A DNA stretch of 64,000 nt, from NCBI RefSeq assembly GCF_027359675.1, contig NZ_CP114786.1, forward strand, positions 3,260,501-3,324,500, given 5' to 3'. Below, piece after piece: positions 9,549 through 17,864 of this stretch; position 1 is the first letter of the stretch; the number at the start of each line of letters is the position of its first letter. Position numbers and translations under genes: made by a program. The notes below the pieces were generated by a model that was not told where the DNA came from, did no database searches, and saw only the letters and a program-made list of their open reading frames with translations. The DNA is from Roseibium sp. Sym1 (GTDB lineage: Bacteria > Pseudomonadota > Alphaproteobacteria > Rhizobiales > Stappiaceae).

Positions 9549-9670
9549 GGCCCGGGCTTTTGCAAACCGCCTCCGAATTGTGAAGGAACCAACAGACGCA
9601 TGTTAGCAAGTCTGGCAAGCGACCGGAATTGCAATTTGAACCCTTGAGAGTTTGATCAGGTTTCTACCTG

Positions 9671-9679
9671 CCCCCCCCC
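9671..9679. repeat. homopolymer C9/G9 tract
   Basis: Nine consecutive C on the plus strand, in the gap upstream of the TPR gene pair. Tracts this long are prone to slippage. No promoter elements could be placed around it, so any effect is speculative. Confidence 0.5.
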
Positions 9680-9737
9680 GACACTGGGGTCGATTGGACC
9701 TGGATCAGGCCGTCGGCGGTCCTGTGGCGGCCTCGCG

Positions 9738-10028
9738 TCACGAAGACGCGAATGTGACCTTCACGCCGCGCTGGCGAAAGTAGGCCTGCAGGAGCTTGCG
9801 GCCGGACCGGTTGTTCTGGACGAGCCTGGCCGGATCCAGGACGGCCTCTTTCAAGCTCTCGCGCTTCAATGCGGACTTGAGGTCCGCGATATGCCGGTCA
9901 ATGTCCTCATTGTCCGCCTGCAGGGACTGGTAGATGCGGTCTGTCGCAGCCGCTACGCTCACGTCGCTCAATGGTGCATTCCTAGTGTTGTTTTGCTGGC
10001 CCGATGCTGTTTTGCCGGCGATTACCAC
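9738..10028 (-). CDS. small hypothetical protein
   Basis: An open frame of up to 96 residues from a GTG at 10028. An alternative TTG at 9971 (reading LSDVSVAAATDRIYQSL) has AGGA eight bases upstream and may be the true start, giving 77 residues. The sequence is amphipathic helical in the middle (DIDRHIADLKSALKRESLKEA) and basic near the end (NNRSGRKLLQAYFRQRGVKV). It has no cysteine and no membrane segment. I do not recognise the family. Composition fits a real coding region, but the gene is short and isolated. Confidence 0.5.
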   Translation of the reverse strand: MVIAGKTASGQQNNTRNAPLSDVSVAAATDRIYQSLQADNEDIDRHIADLKSALKRESLKEAVLDPARLVQNNRSGRKLLQAYFRQRGVKVTFASS

Positions 10029-10327
10029 ATTTTCGAGCCGGAGACCAAAGAGAGTTGGCCGCGATGGTTCTGAGAGACTTCAAGGAGCCTCGGCAAGCCC
10101 GCGCCGGACCGTACGACTTCACCGGTCGGTTGCCCGGCTTTGCTGAGAATTATGACGGAAAAATGTGAGGTGGATGGGCGCGCAGAGGCATGCGCCCGGC
10201 AGCAAAAGGATCAATAACCACAGGCGCGATGATGTTTCCCGCTTGTCCTCTCGTGGTCGCAACAGCCACCAGCCGGACGTTGTCGCGACTTCGACAAATT
10301 GCGGCCAAATCCTTCCGGCTCAACACA
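10029..10327. other. non-coding gap without recognised features
   Basis: About 300 bases between two minus-strand genes. Short open frames on both strands lack ribosome binding sites or recognisable motifs. I see no RNA gene, terminator or repeat here. Confidence 0.4.
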
Positions 10328-10867
10328 TTACGCTGCTGGTTTCGATTGACCTCGACCGGCGATTTTTGCAACGCGCTGAAAAAGATATCCGCACCCCAAA
10401 AAAACGATGGCCAACAGCGCTGGCCCAAAAATGCTCCAGGTAACCCATACGCGGTCAATGTGATTTTCTTCAATTGAGCCGGGGAGATAGCGAACGGAAA
10501 TTGTCTTGCCCCTGGCGAGATCCTTGTAAAAGGATTCGGAGACCCGGCGTTCCTGCTGATGTTTCCGGCCATCGGCTTCAAACGAGTAGGTGACGTAATA
10601 GTCGGTTCGCAAACTGGAATCCACGACCGTGCCGCTGCCGCCGCCGTAGGTGCGCATCGTGCGATAGGTGTCCTCGCGCAAATTGAGAACAGTTGCCTGT
10701 CCGGTGACACCGGAAACCGCCATGCGAATGGCGTCAAAACTCGTGAAAGCAAGGGCTATGCATAACAGGAACGCGACGACGTAGAGGAAATAGCTGAAAT
10801 AGCGCAGGACCTTGGCGGCGTCCGCCGGGGCGGTGCCGTTGGTCTTTTGTGTCGTTGCCTGAGACAT
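10328..10867 (-). CDS. DUF3592-like membrane protein
   Basis: A 179-residue protein with two membrane segments (YFSYFLYVVAFLLCIALAF near residue 25 and SIFGPALLAIVFLGCGYLF near residue 145) flanking a beta-rich soluble domain of about 95 residues. That domain has the TGQATVLNLRED and YYVTYSFEADGRKHQQERRVS pattern, then GKTISVRYLPGS, typical of DUF3592. No function is established for the family. A second protein of the same layout is encoded at 12061-12519 on the other strand; the two share layout rather than close identity. Confidence 0.82.
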   Translation of the reverse strand: MSQATTQKTNGTAPADAAKVLRYFSYFLYVVAFLLCIALAFTSFDAIRMAVSGVTGQATVLNLREDTYRTMRTYGGGSGTVVDSSLRTDYYVTYSFEADGRKHQQERRVSESFYKDLARGKTISVRYLPGSIEENHIDRVWVTWSIFGPALLAIVFLGCGYLFQRVAKIAGRGQSKPAA

Positions 10868-11008
10868 TAGCCGCTCCAGCCGGGTTGGAGGTCATTCATT
10901 GCAGTTTCAAAAAGGCGGAATTCGACAATTCCGGTGGGCAAGGCTACAGCAAGCGAGGTGATCGGACATCACACAAACGTCGCATGCGCTGCCGGGTTTG
11001 CTTGTCTA

Positions 11009-11050
11009 GGGTCGGGACCCATTTCAATCAAATTCATGAGTCCTGACCCC
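11009..11050. repeat. intergenic hairpin/repeat unit, copy 1
   Basis: GGGTCGGGAC (11009-11018) pairs with GTCCTGACCC (11040-11049) with one mismatch. The inner segment TCAATCAAAT and the flank GAGTCCTGACCCC recur in degenerate form at about 13941-13966. This looks like a dispersed intergenic repeat, possibly a remnant of a mobile or REP-like element. Confidence 0.45.
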
Positions 11051-11085
11051 AGTTTGCCGGGCAAGTCGTCTGAAAAGGTAACGTG

Positions 11086-11877
11086 ATGAAGAGCAGCCAC
11101 GAGATCGATTACACCGTCCATGGCGGTGACCTGCAATTTGTCGAAATCGAGCTGGATCCCGGTGAGACCGTGATTGCCGAGGCCGGTGCCATGGTCTTCA
11201 TGGAGGAGGGCATCACCTTCGAGACGAAGATGGGAGACGGTTCCAATCCCGATCAGGGGCTGTTGAACAAGCTGGGCGGGGCGGCGATGCGGGTGTTTAC
11301 CCAGGAATCATTGTTCCTGACCCATTTCACGCATCAGGGAAATGATCGTTCACGGGTTGCCTTTGGTGCGGCCTATCCGGGACGGATCGTACCAATTGAT
11401 CTTGGCAGCCTTGGCAAGCCGCTGCTTTGCCAGAAGGACGCCTTCCTTTGCGCGGCTTTCGGCACCCGCTTGGCAGCGGCCTTTCACAAGAAGATCGGAG
11501 CGGGCCTGTTCGGCGGGGAAGGATTTGTGCTGCAGAAGCTGGAGGGCGACGGATTGGCCTTTGTGCATGCCGGCGGCACGGTCATTGAGAAAGACCTCAA
11601 GGGCGGGAAACTGCGCGTGGACACCGGCTGCCTTGTCGCATTCGAAGACGGCATTGACTATTCGATCGAGCGGGCAGGCAACCTGAAATCGATGCTGTTC
11701 GGCGGCGAGGGCCTGTTTCTGGCGACCTTGCAGGGACACGGCCGCGTCTGGCTGCAATCCCTGCCATTCTCGCGCCTGGCCGATCGCATTCTGGAAAACG
11801 CACCCTCCGATGGCGGCAATCAAACCGGCGAGGGGTCGCTGCTGGGCGGTGCGGTCAGCCTTTTCCAGAAGCGGTAG
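11086..11877 (+). CDS. AIM24 / TIGR00266-family protein
   Basis: A 263-residue protein of the AIM24 family. It begins with an [22 protein letters not shown] segment, then [21 protein letters not shown], and has the repeated [20 protein letters not shown] and [13 protein letters not shown] strands of the beta-prism-like fold. Bacterial members are widespread, soluble and functionally uncharacterised; mitochondrial AIM24 affects inner membrane organisation. The ATG at 11086 follows AAAGG with seven bases of spacing; an in-frame GTG directly before it is less likely. It stands alone between the two DUF3592-like genes. Confidence 0.88.
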   Translation: MKSSHEIDYTVHGGDLQFVEIELDPGETVIAEAGAMVFMEEGITFETKMGDGSNPDQGLLNKLGGAAMRVFTQESLFLTHFTHQGNDRSRVAFGAAYPGRIVPIDLGSLGKPLLCQKDAFLCAAFGTRLAAAFHKKIGAGLFGGEGFVLQKLEGDGLAFVHAGGTVIEKDLKGGKLRVDTGCLVAFEDGIDYSIERAGNLKSMLFGGEGLFLATLQGHGRVWLQSLPFSRLADRILENAPSDGGNQTGEGSLLGGAVSLFQKR

Positions 11878-12060
11878 CAGACTGCGCAGGTCCAGGGGCA
11901 GCTTTTCAGGACAGGCTGCAAGCGCCTTGTCCCGTCATTGGGGCCAAGAGGATCTTTGCAGTCCGGCACCGGATAGCAACAACAACCGAGCGAATCCGGG
12001 CGATCTGATCCAGATCACCTCTGTAGAAGGCGACACTTGCCGAGCTTTAAGGCGAAAGAA

Positions 12061-12519
12061 ATGAAGGGCTTGAAGACCTATTTCACGACATTTTTCACCA
12101 ATCCGTTCATCATGGTTTTTTTCTGCCTTGGCCTGGCACTGTCGTTCATCGGCTTCAGGGCCATGTATCATTTCTATGAGGGGAATTATACCGTTCCGGT
12201 TGTGGCAACCGTCGTCAAAACCGCCAAAATAGAGGTAACGAATTCAGGCGGTCGGTTGAATCAGGGCTATCAAATTCACTACAGCTACCAACATGAAGGT
12301 CAAGGGTATCAATCAGACCGGTACAGCTATAGCTACGATACCCCGAAAGATGTGCTCCAGTTTGAGCCCGGCGATACACTTACGGCCTATGTCAATCCGG
12401 AGAACCCGAATTACGCCGTGATAGAAAATGAATTCACCTGGACCAATATTGCCGCATGCGTTCTGGGAGTGTTCCTGATCCTGTGGGCATTTGTTGTTCA
12501 CGGCAGAATGTCGCTCTGA
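12061..12519 (+). CDS. DUF3592-like membrane protein
   Basis: A 152-residue protein with N- and C-terminal membrane segments (PFIMVFFCLGLALSFIGFRAM and IAACVLGVFLILWAFVV) and a soluble beta-rich domain between them. The motifs VPVVATVVKTAKIEVTN, QIHYSYQHEGQGYQSD and FEPGDTLTAYVNPENP fit DUF3592. The ATG at 12061 is preceded by AAGGCGAAAGAA, a reasonable ribosome binding site; an upstream TTG at 12037 adds eight residues but has none. The family has no established function. Confidence 0.82.
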   Translation: MKGLKTYFTTFFTNPFIMVFFCLGLALSFIGFRAMYHFYEGNYTVPVVATVVKTAKIEVTNSGGRLNQGYQIHYSYQHEGQGYQSDRYSYSYDTPKDVLQFEPGDTLTAYVNPENPNYAVIENEFTWTNIAACVLGVFLILWAFVVHGRMSL

Positions 12520-12523
12520 TATC

Positions 12524-12533
12524 GGGGGGGGGG
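12524..12533. repeat. homopolymer G10 tract in regulator upstream region
   Basis: Ten consecutive G directly after the DUF3592-like gene and about 85 bases upstream of the LuxR-type gene. It is the longest homopolymer noticed in the window and could vary in length by slippage, possibly altering regulator transcription. Confidence 0.5.
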
Positions 12534-12542
12534 AGGCGCAAA

Positions 12543-12560
12543 TTACCCCGCGTGGGGTAA
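12543..12560. promoter_or_regulatory. candidate operator palindrome
   Basis: TTACCCC, a GCGT spacer, then GGGGTAA form a perfect 7-bp dyad some 55 bases upstream of the LuxR-type regulator. Its symmetry and position suggest a regulator binding site, perhaps autoregulatory. No terminator-like T run follows. Confidence 0.4.
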
Positions 12561-12618
12561 GCGGTGATCGTCTTTGTTCAATATCGTCCCTGGTCGCACC
12601 AGGGGATTGACCGTGACA

Positions 12619-13728
12619 ATGAACACCGAAGATGCCTTCAAAATGATCGGCTGGATTTACGACGCGTCGCTGGATGCCGAGCAATGGCCGGACTTGCTGT
12701 GCAGCTTTGCCGATGCCTGTCGCATGGAAAATGCGGCACTTGTCGTCGTTGATCCCGAAACTGCCTTTTCGTCTGTCCTGTCGCCACGGTCCGATCCTGA
12801 TGTTGCAGTGGCCTATAACGACTGCTGGTGGCAGCACGACCCGACCGCCGAAACCGCGACAAGGTCCCCCGCAGGACATATCACCACCCTGGCCGATACC
12901 GGCAGGGACAAGTTTATGGCAAGTGCCTTCTACAACGATTTCTGGCGGCATTCAGGCCTTGGTGCCGACCGGTTGGCGGCCAGCCTGTTCACGAGGGGGA
13001 ACGCCTTTTCCAGTCTCGTTTTGCAGCCGCCGACACACCGGGACTTTATCAGTGACGAGGCTTATCAAACCGCGGCACTTCTTGCCCCGCATGTGGCCAA
13101 GGCTGTTGCCATCGGCCGCCGGTTCCATCAACTCGAACTCCAGCGGATCGTGTTGGAGCAATCCCGCCAGCCGGACCATGCAGGATCGATTGTGGTTGAT
13201 CAGGACGGGCACTGCCTCCATGTAGACGGTACGAGCGAAGACCTGATGCGAAGCAGCACCGTTTTCAAACTAGAAAATGGTGTCGTCCGGCTGTGTGATG
13301 ACAAGGCGGATTTGCGTTTCAGGACCGTTCTTCAATCGCTTGCCAAGGGCAGTCTGGCGCTCTACAGCACAAAGCCGATCCAGTTGGAGCGCCCGTCCGG
13401 CCAACCTCCCATTGAGCTTGAAATACTGCCCTGCCGGGCAGAAAACCATAATCCGGTGGGGCGCCGGGCCGTGGCGAAACTCATTTTCAATCATCGCGAA
13501 ATTTCCCTGTCGGCCCGGCGGCAGGGCTTGCAACAACGGTTTGGCCTGACACCCACGGAAGCGGCGCTTACGCTCGAGATGCTGAAGGGCGACGGACGGT
13601 CGGCCGCCGCGGGCCGGTGCGGCATTTCCATCAACACGGCACGCACACACCTGACACGCATATTCGAGAAGGTCGGCGTCAAGCGGCAGGCTGAACTGGT
13701 CCGTGTTGTGATCGATAGCGAAGGGTAG
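12619..13728 (+). CDS. LuxR-type (helix-turn-helix) transcriptional regulator
   Basis: A 369-residue protein. The last 65 residues form a LuxR-type DNA-binding domain (FGLTPTEAALTLEMLKGDG, then CGISINTARTHLTRIFEKVGVKRQAELVRVV). The N-terminal 290 residues are not a receiver domain or a clear acyl-homoserine-lactone-binding domain. They contain WWQHDPTAET and a PAS-like middle segment (SIVVDQDGHCLHVDGTSED), as in the orphan LuxR proteins common in alphaproteobacteria. The ATG at 12619 and an in-frame GTG at 12613 (AGGGGATTGACC upstream) are both possible starts. The gene stands alone; its ligand and targets are unknown. Confidence 0.85.
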   Translation: MNTEDAFKMIGWIYDASLDAEQWPDLLCSFADACRMENAALVVVDPETAFSSVLSPRSDPDVAVAYNDCWWQHDPTAETATRSPAGHITTLADTGRDKFMASAFYNDFWRHSGLGADRLAASLFTRGNAFSSLVLQPPTHRDFISDEAYQTAALLAPHVAKAVAIGRRFHQLELQRIVLEQSRQPDHAGSIVVDQDGHCLHVDGTSEDLMRSSTVFKLENGVVRLCDDKADLRFRTVLQSLAKGSLALYSTKPIQLERPSGQPPIELEILPCRAENHNPVGRRAVAKLIFNHREISLSARRQGLQQRFGLTPTEAALTLEMLKGDGRSAAAGRCGISINTARTHLTRIFEKVGVKRQAELVRVVIDSEG

Positions 13729-13904
13729 AAGCGGGGCTACCCAGACCAACCTCAACAATCGGATGCCGATCGGATGGCCCGTTTCGGCTCGCCGGACGGC
13801 GTTGCGATGCTTGACCGGTCAACCAGGCCTGCAAGGATTTGCAACGACGTTGCCGGGCAGGAAGCCCGCTTGTCGCGTTTTTCCTGGAGCGTTTTCCGAT
13901 CAAT

Positions 13905-13966
13905 TGGGGTCATTTGACCGAGCCGGTTTGTTGCGCCATCTCAATCAAATGAAGGAGCCCTGTCCC
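13905..13966. repeat. intergenic repeat unit, copy 2 (degenerate)
   Basis: TCAATCAAAT (13941-13950) followed by GGAGCCCTGTCCC matches the 3' part of the unit at 11009-11050 at about 22 of 27 positions. It lies just outside the 3' end of the ABC permease gene. A GGGGTCATTTGACC segment upstream may be the other half of a degraded hairpin. Confidence 0.4.
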
Positions 13967-14754
13967 TATGAACTCCGAACGCGCCAGCGTGCCGCGCGGG
14001 ATTCCCAGGGCTGTACCAGCACGTGCTCGATGACCAGCATGATGGCGACGAAGACCAGCGAATAGGCGAGCACATGGGCTATGTCGAAGAGCTGGAAATA
14101 GAGATGGATCATGAAGCCGACCCCGTCAGGCCGGCCAAGAAACTCGACCACGAGGACGATCTTCCAGATGACTGCCAGGCCGTTGCGCACGCCCGCGGAA
14201 AAAAACGGTGCCAATTGCGGCAGCCAGACATGACGGCAGCGCATCCCAAGGCCCATGCGATAGACGTTGGCCATGTCCGCGATCTTGGGATCCATCGAGC
14301 GGACACCCTCGCGGATTGTCACCGCCACCATCGCGGTCTTGTTGATCGAGACAGCCACGATCGCGGCGGCCTCATTGAGCCCGATCCACAGGTAACACAG
14401 CACGATGACAACCAGGGCCGGCAGGTTGAGGAAAAAGATCACCCAGGGGTCGACCCAGCGGTTCACGCGCGGCATCAGCCCAAGGGTGATGCCGAGCAGT
14501 GTTCCCATGGTCATGGACAGGAAAAACGCGGCACAGACCCGGCCGAATGTTGTCATCGTATGAAACGTCATTTCGCCGGACCGGATCTGGTCGACAATCA
14601 CGGACCAGACGGCGACGGGGCCGGCGAGAACGCTCTCGTCGCCGACGAGCCACGACAGCAGCATCCAGCCCGCGACAAGGCCGGCCAGCGACAGCGCCAG
14701 AACGGCGCCATCCGGCAAGCCACTGTCTTCCGTCCCTCTCAACCGCACCGCCAT
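13966..14754 (-). CDS. ABC transporter permease, NitT/TauT (SsuC-like) type
   Basis: A 262-residue integral membrane protein with about six hydrophobic segments (VLALSLAGLVAGWMLLSWL; VCAAFFLSMTMGTLLGITLGL; WVIFFLNLPALVVIVLCYLW). The EAA-type loop that contacts the ATPase is visible as MGLGMRCRHVWLPQLAPFFSAG. It belongs to the nitrate/sulfonate/taurine class of binding-protein-dependent permeases. The ATG at 14754 follows GGAGACG; the frame extends upstream to 14940 but no better start exists. No ATPase or binding protein adjoins it. The only matching partners in the window are the minus-strand genes at 23370-25083, so the transporter appears split by the PQQ-related block. Confidence 0.87.
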   Translation of the reverse strand: MAVRLRGTEDSGLPDGAVLALSLAGLVAGWMLLSWLVGDESVLAGPVAVWSVIVDQIRSGEMTFHTMTTFGRVCAAFFLSMTMGTLLGITLGLMPRVNRWVDPWVIFFLNLPALVVIVLCYLWIGLNEAAAIVAVSINKTAMVAVTIREGVRSMDPKIADMANVYRMGLGMRCRHVWLPQLAPFFSAGVRNGLAVIWKIVLVVEFLGRPDGVGFMIHLYFQLFDIAHVLAYSLVFVAIMLVIEHVLVQPWESRAARWRVRSS

Positions 14755-14870
14755 CGTCTCCAGGTCAAACGTGTTGCAATCGTCCCGATGATAAGCCGGA
14801 TCGGGCATCGGCGGGTCCGGACTTTGGTACAATACTGGGCCGAAAATCCTGCCGGTATGCTCGCCGGACA

Positions 14871-16967
14871 ATGGGAGGATTTCAGCACACCCTGCGGATT
14901 TTTCTGATCGCGGCCACCCTGCTGCTGGCTGCGGCGTCAACGCGTGCGCAGGGCCTGACGGAAGAGGAACTGGCGGCCTTCGTGATGCCGCCCTTTTCCG
15001 TCGGAGACCCCGTCAACGACAAGGGTGTCCGGACACTCCTGAATTCGGGCGGGGCTCCGGCCGGTTTCGTCCTGGAAACCGGACAGCTTGCCCCTCTGCC
15101 CGGCTTTTCCGGCGCGCCGATCAACATGCTGGTGATGCTGGATCTCGACGGCCGCTTCCTGGATGTGCAGCTTATTTCCCAGAACGAGCCCGTGTTCGTT
15201 TCCGGGCTTGGGGAGGCGCCCTTCCGCAAATTTCTCGAACAATACCGCGGCCACTCCCTCCAGTCGCCTCTTGTTGTCGGAACCCCATACGGCAAGGGGC
15301 AATCGGGCGGCGAACTGGTCTATCTCGACGGCGTCACAAAGGCGACGGCCAGCGTCCGCATCGCGCATGAGAGCATTCTTGCGGCGGCCCTTGCCGTCGC
15401 CCGGGAAAAGATGCGTGGCATGTCGGCGGGGCCGCCGGCCTATCCCGACCCGGACCATGACGAAGCGCTTGACTGGCGGACGCTTGTGGAGACAGGGCTG
15501 GTGACGCGTCTCACGGTTCTCAACCGCGAAGTGGAGGCCGAATTTGCCGGCACCCTGTGGGAGGACGACGATCCTGCCGCCCGCGAGGCGCCGGACGAAG
15601 TCTATCTCGATCTGTGGCTGGCCGACCTCGGCCCACCCGCCATCGCGAGGGCCCTCCTGTCGCAGGACAGCTACGACGAGCTCCAGAACTTCCGGTCGGT
15701 CTTTCCGGACGACGAACCGATCCTGGTCGTCGATACGGGCCGGCACGGCCTTGTCTCCGAAAGCTTTGTCCGCAACACCGCGCCGGACCTGTTGTCGGCG
15801 GAACAGGACGGGTTGCCGGTGGCGCTGCGCGACGCGGATCTTCTGGTCGAGTTCGCAGCGGATGTTCCCGAAGCGCTCCGGGACGGAACGGTCATGATCC
15901 TTCGAACGGACCGCAGGCTCGGCTTCGATCCGACACGCGAATGGACGTTGAAGGTTCAGGCGGTCCGGGCGCATGGCGCCTTCCAGCCCGAGCTGGGCAC
16001 CGCCTCACTTGCCGCCATCCACAAGACGGACGGCCGTTTTTTCCTGCGCTCCGGGGGCGCCGCTCCCGCGCCTGCGTGGCTGGAAGCGATCCGCGGCCGC
16101 GCGCCGGATCTTGTTGCACTCGCGGTGTTTCTTGCGGGCCTGATGGCCTTGCTGCTGGTCTGGCCCGGCAGACTGGCCGCCCTGAAACACTTTACGCCGG
16201 TCCGCCTGGCGGTCCTTGTGTTCGTGCTCGGTTTCGTCGGCTGGTGGGGGCAGGGGCAGCTGTCCGTCGTGACCGTGCTCGGCACCCTGCGCACCGCGAT
16301 CGACGGGGGCAGTTTCGCGTTTCTGCTCTACGATCCGTTTTCGCTGTTGATCTGGTGTGCGACCGTTGCCGGGTTCGTGCTGTGGGGGCGCGGGTTCTTC
16401 TGCGGCTGGCTGTGTCCCTTCGGGGCCCTGCAGGAATTTGCCCACCACGCCGGCCGCATCCTGCGTTTGCCGCAACTGGAGCCTTCCCGCAAATGGGACG
16501 CCCGGCTGAAAAAGCTCAAATATGCCGTTCTGGCGCTGTTGATCGCAACGGTCCTGGTCTCGCCCGGGAAACTCGACACGGCGGCGGAAGTCGAACCGTT
16601 CAAGACCGCGATCACGGTGGTCTTCGCGCGCGAATGGCCCTTTGTCGCCTATGCCGCATTCTGGATCCTTCTGGGGGCGTTCACGTTCAAGGGGTTCTGC
16701 CGGTATGTCTGTCCGCTCGGCGCCGTCATGGCCATCGGCGGCCTTGTGCGCGGGCGCGACTGGATCGCCCGGCGCAATGCCTGCGGCGATCCCTGCCAGC
16801 TTTGCCGCGTGCGCTGCAAATACGGAGCGATCAGCCCCGCCGGAGCGGTGGACTATTCGGAGTGTTTCCAGTGCATGGATTGCGTCAAGATCCATGACGA
16901 TCCCGGACAATGCGTGCCCCTTGTTCTGGCGGCGCGCAACGGCGCGGGCAAGGTGGCGGGCCGATGA
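14871..16967 (+). CDS. NosR-like flavinylated membrane protein with polyferredoxin domain
   Basis: A 698-residue protein. Signal peptide (TLRIFLIAATLLLAAASTRAQ), then a periplasmic FMN-binding domain containing DGVTKAT at residues 153-159. This fits the covalent flavinylation motif in which the last Thr (Thr159) carries FMN. After about 420 residues come several membrane helices (LVALAVFLAGLMALLLVW; VRLAVLVFVLGFVGWW) and cytoplasmic cysteine motifs: CGWLCPFGAL, CRYVCPLGAV, then CGDPCQLCRVRCKYGA and CFQCMDCVKIHDDPGQC, as in 4Fe-4S polyferredoxins. The layout equals NosR/RnfG-type electron-transfer proteins. It overlaps the ApbE gene by four bases, so the carrier and its flavin transferase are coupled. 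It probably moves electrons between the membrane and periplasm in support of the PQQ system. Confidence 0.87.
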   Translation: MGGFQHTLRIFLIAATLLLAAASTRAQGLTEEELAAFVMPPFSVGDPVNDKGVRTLLNSGGAPAGFVLETGQLAPLPGFSGAPINMLVMLDLDGRFLDVQLISQNEPVFVSGLGEAPFRKFLEQYRGHSLQSPLVVGTPYGKGQSGGELVYLDGVTKATASVRIAHESILAAALAVAREKMRGMSAGPPAYPDPDHDEALDWRTLVETGLVTRLTVLNREVEAEFAGTLWEDDDPAAREAPDEVYLDLWLADLGPPAIARALLSQDSYDELQNFRSVFPDDEPILVVDTGRHGLVSESFVRNTAPDLLSAEQDGLPVALRDADLLVEFAADVPEALRDGTVMILRTDRRLGFDPTREWTLKVQAVRAHGAFQPELGTASLAAIHKTDGRFFLRSGGAAPAPAWLEAIRGRAPDLVALAVFLAGLMALLLVWPGRLAALKHFTPVRLAVLVFVLGFVGWWGQGQLSVVTVLGTLRTAIDGGSFAFLLYDPFSLLIWCATVAGFVLWGRGFFCGWLCPFGALQEFAHHAGRILRLPQLEPSRKWDARLKKLKYAVLALLIATVLVSPGKLDTAAEVEPFKTAITVVFAREWPFVAYAAFWILLGAFTFKGFCRYVCPLGAVMAIGGLVRGRDWIARRNACGDPCQLCRVRCKYGAISPAGAVDYSECFQCMDCVKIHDDPGQCVPLVLAARNGAGKVAGR

Positions 16968-17857
16968 TCACCAGACGGCGCTTTTTGACCCTGACCGCAA
17001 TGCTGCTGACCGATCCGGCGGCTGCCATGACCGTCCCTGTCCGCTGGCGGGCGCGCGCCCTTGGTGCCGACGCCGAAATCACGCTTTATGGCCCCCGGAT
17101 CTGGGCTGGCGATGTCCTGAAGCACGCCGAACGGGAACTGGTGGAGATCGAACGCCTCTTCAACCTGTTCGATCCGGCCTCGTCCCTGTCCCGGCTCAAT
17201 CGGCAGGGAGCGCTCGTGGAAACGGACCCGCGCTTCCATCATCTGCTGGCAGCGGTGGACCGGATGCATCATGCGACCGGCGGTCTGTTCGATCCGACGG
17301 TCCAGCCGCTGTGGCGGGCCCTTGCCGATGGCCGCGGCGTATCACGGGCCCGGGGCCTGATCGGCTGGTCGCGGATCCGCCGCGAGGCCGCGCGCGTCCG
17401 ACTTGCGCCCGGTCAGGAAGTGACCTTCAACGGCATTGCGCAAGGCTATGCCACGGACCGGATCAGGGCCCTCCTGAAACGCAAGGGTGCGGCCGAAGTG
17501 CTCGTCAACATCGGTGAGTTCGCCGCGCTCGGCGGCCCGTGGCGCCTCGGCGTGTCGGATCCGCTGCACGGCCTGGTCACCACGCGGACACTGACCGGCC
17601 TGGCGCTTGCCACGTCAAGCCCGGGGGCCCTGAAGCTCGCCGGACGGGAAACGCATATCCTGAACCCGGCCGGCGGCAAGCCGGTCTGGTCGACGGTGAG
17701 TGTCGAGGCAACATCGGCCACAATCGCCGACGGTCTGTCCACCGCGCTTTGCCATGCCGATCTTGGATCGGTCCGCCGGATCGTGTCCCGCCTGCCGGGT
17801 GTGCGGCGGATCACGCTGATCGACCCGGACGGTGATCTGGTGACGATTCGGACGTAG
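16964..17857 (+). CDS. apbE: ApbE, FAD:protein FMN transferase
   Basis: A 297-residue protein with a twin-arginine-like N-terminus (MITRRRFLTLTAMLL) and the ApbE fold. RWRARALGADAEITLYG opens the domain, followed by LVEIERLFNLFDPASSLSRLN, GLFDPTVQPLW, FNGIAQGYATDRI, VLVNIGEFAALGG, and the late ETHILNPAGGKPV and ATSATIADGLSTAL motifs. ApbE uses FAD and Mg2+ to attach FMN to a Thr in target proteins. The start ATG overlaps the TGA of the NosR-like gene (ATGA), which implies translational coupling, and that gene carries a matching DGVTKAT target site. Confidence 0.93.
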   Translation: MITRRRFLTLTAMLLTDPAAAMTVPVRWRARALGADAEITLYGPRIWAGDVLKHAERELVEIERLFNLFDPASSLSRLNRQGALVETDPRFHHLLAAVDRMHHATGGLFDPTVQPLWRALADGRGVSRARGLIGWSRIRREAARVRLAPGQEVTFNGIAQGYATDRIRALLKRKGAAEVLVNIGEFAALGGPWRLGVSDPLHGLVTTRTLTGLALATSSPGALKLAGRETHILNPAGGKPVWSTVSVEATSATIADGLSTALCHADLGSVRRIVSRLPGVRRITLIDPDGDLVTIRT

Positions 17858-17864
17858 TGCCGCT

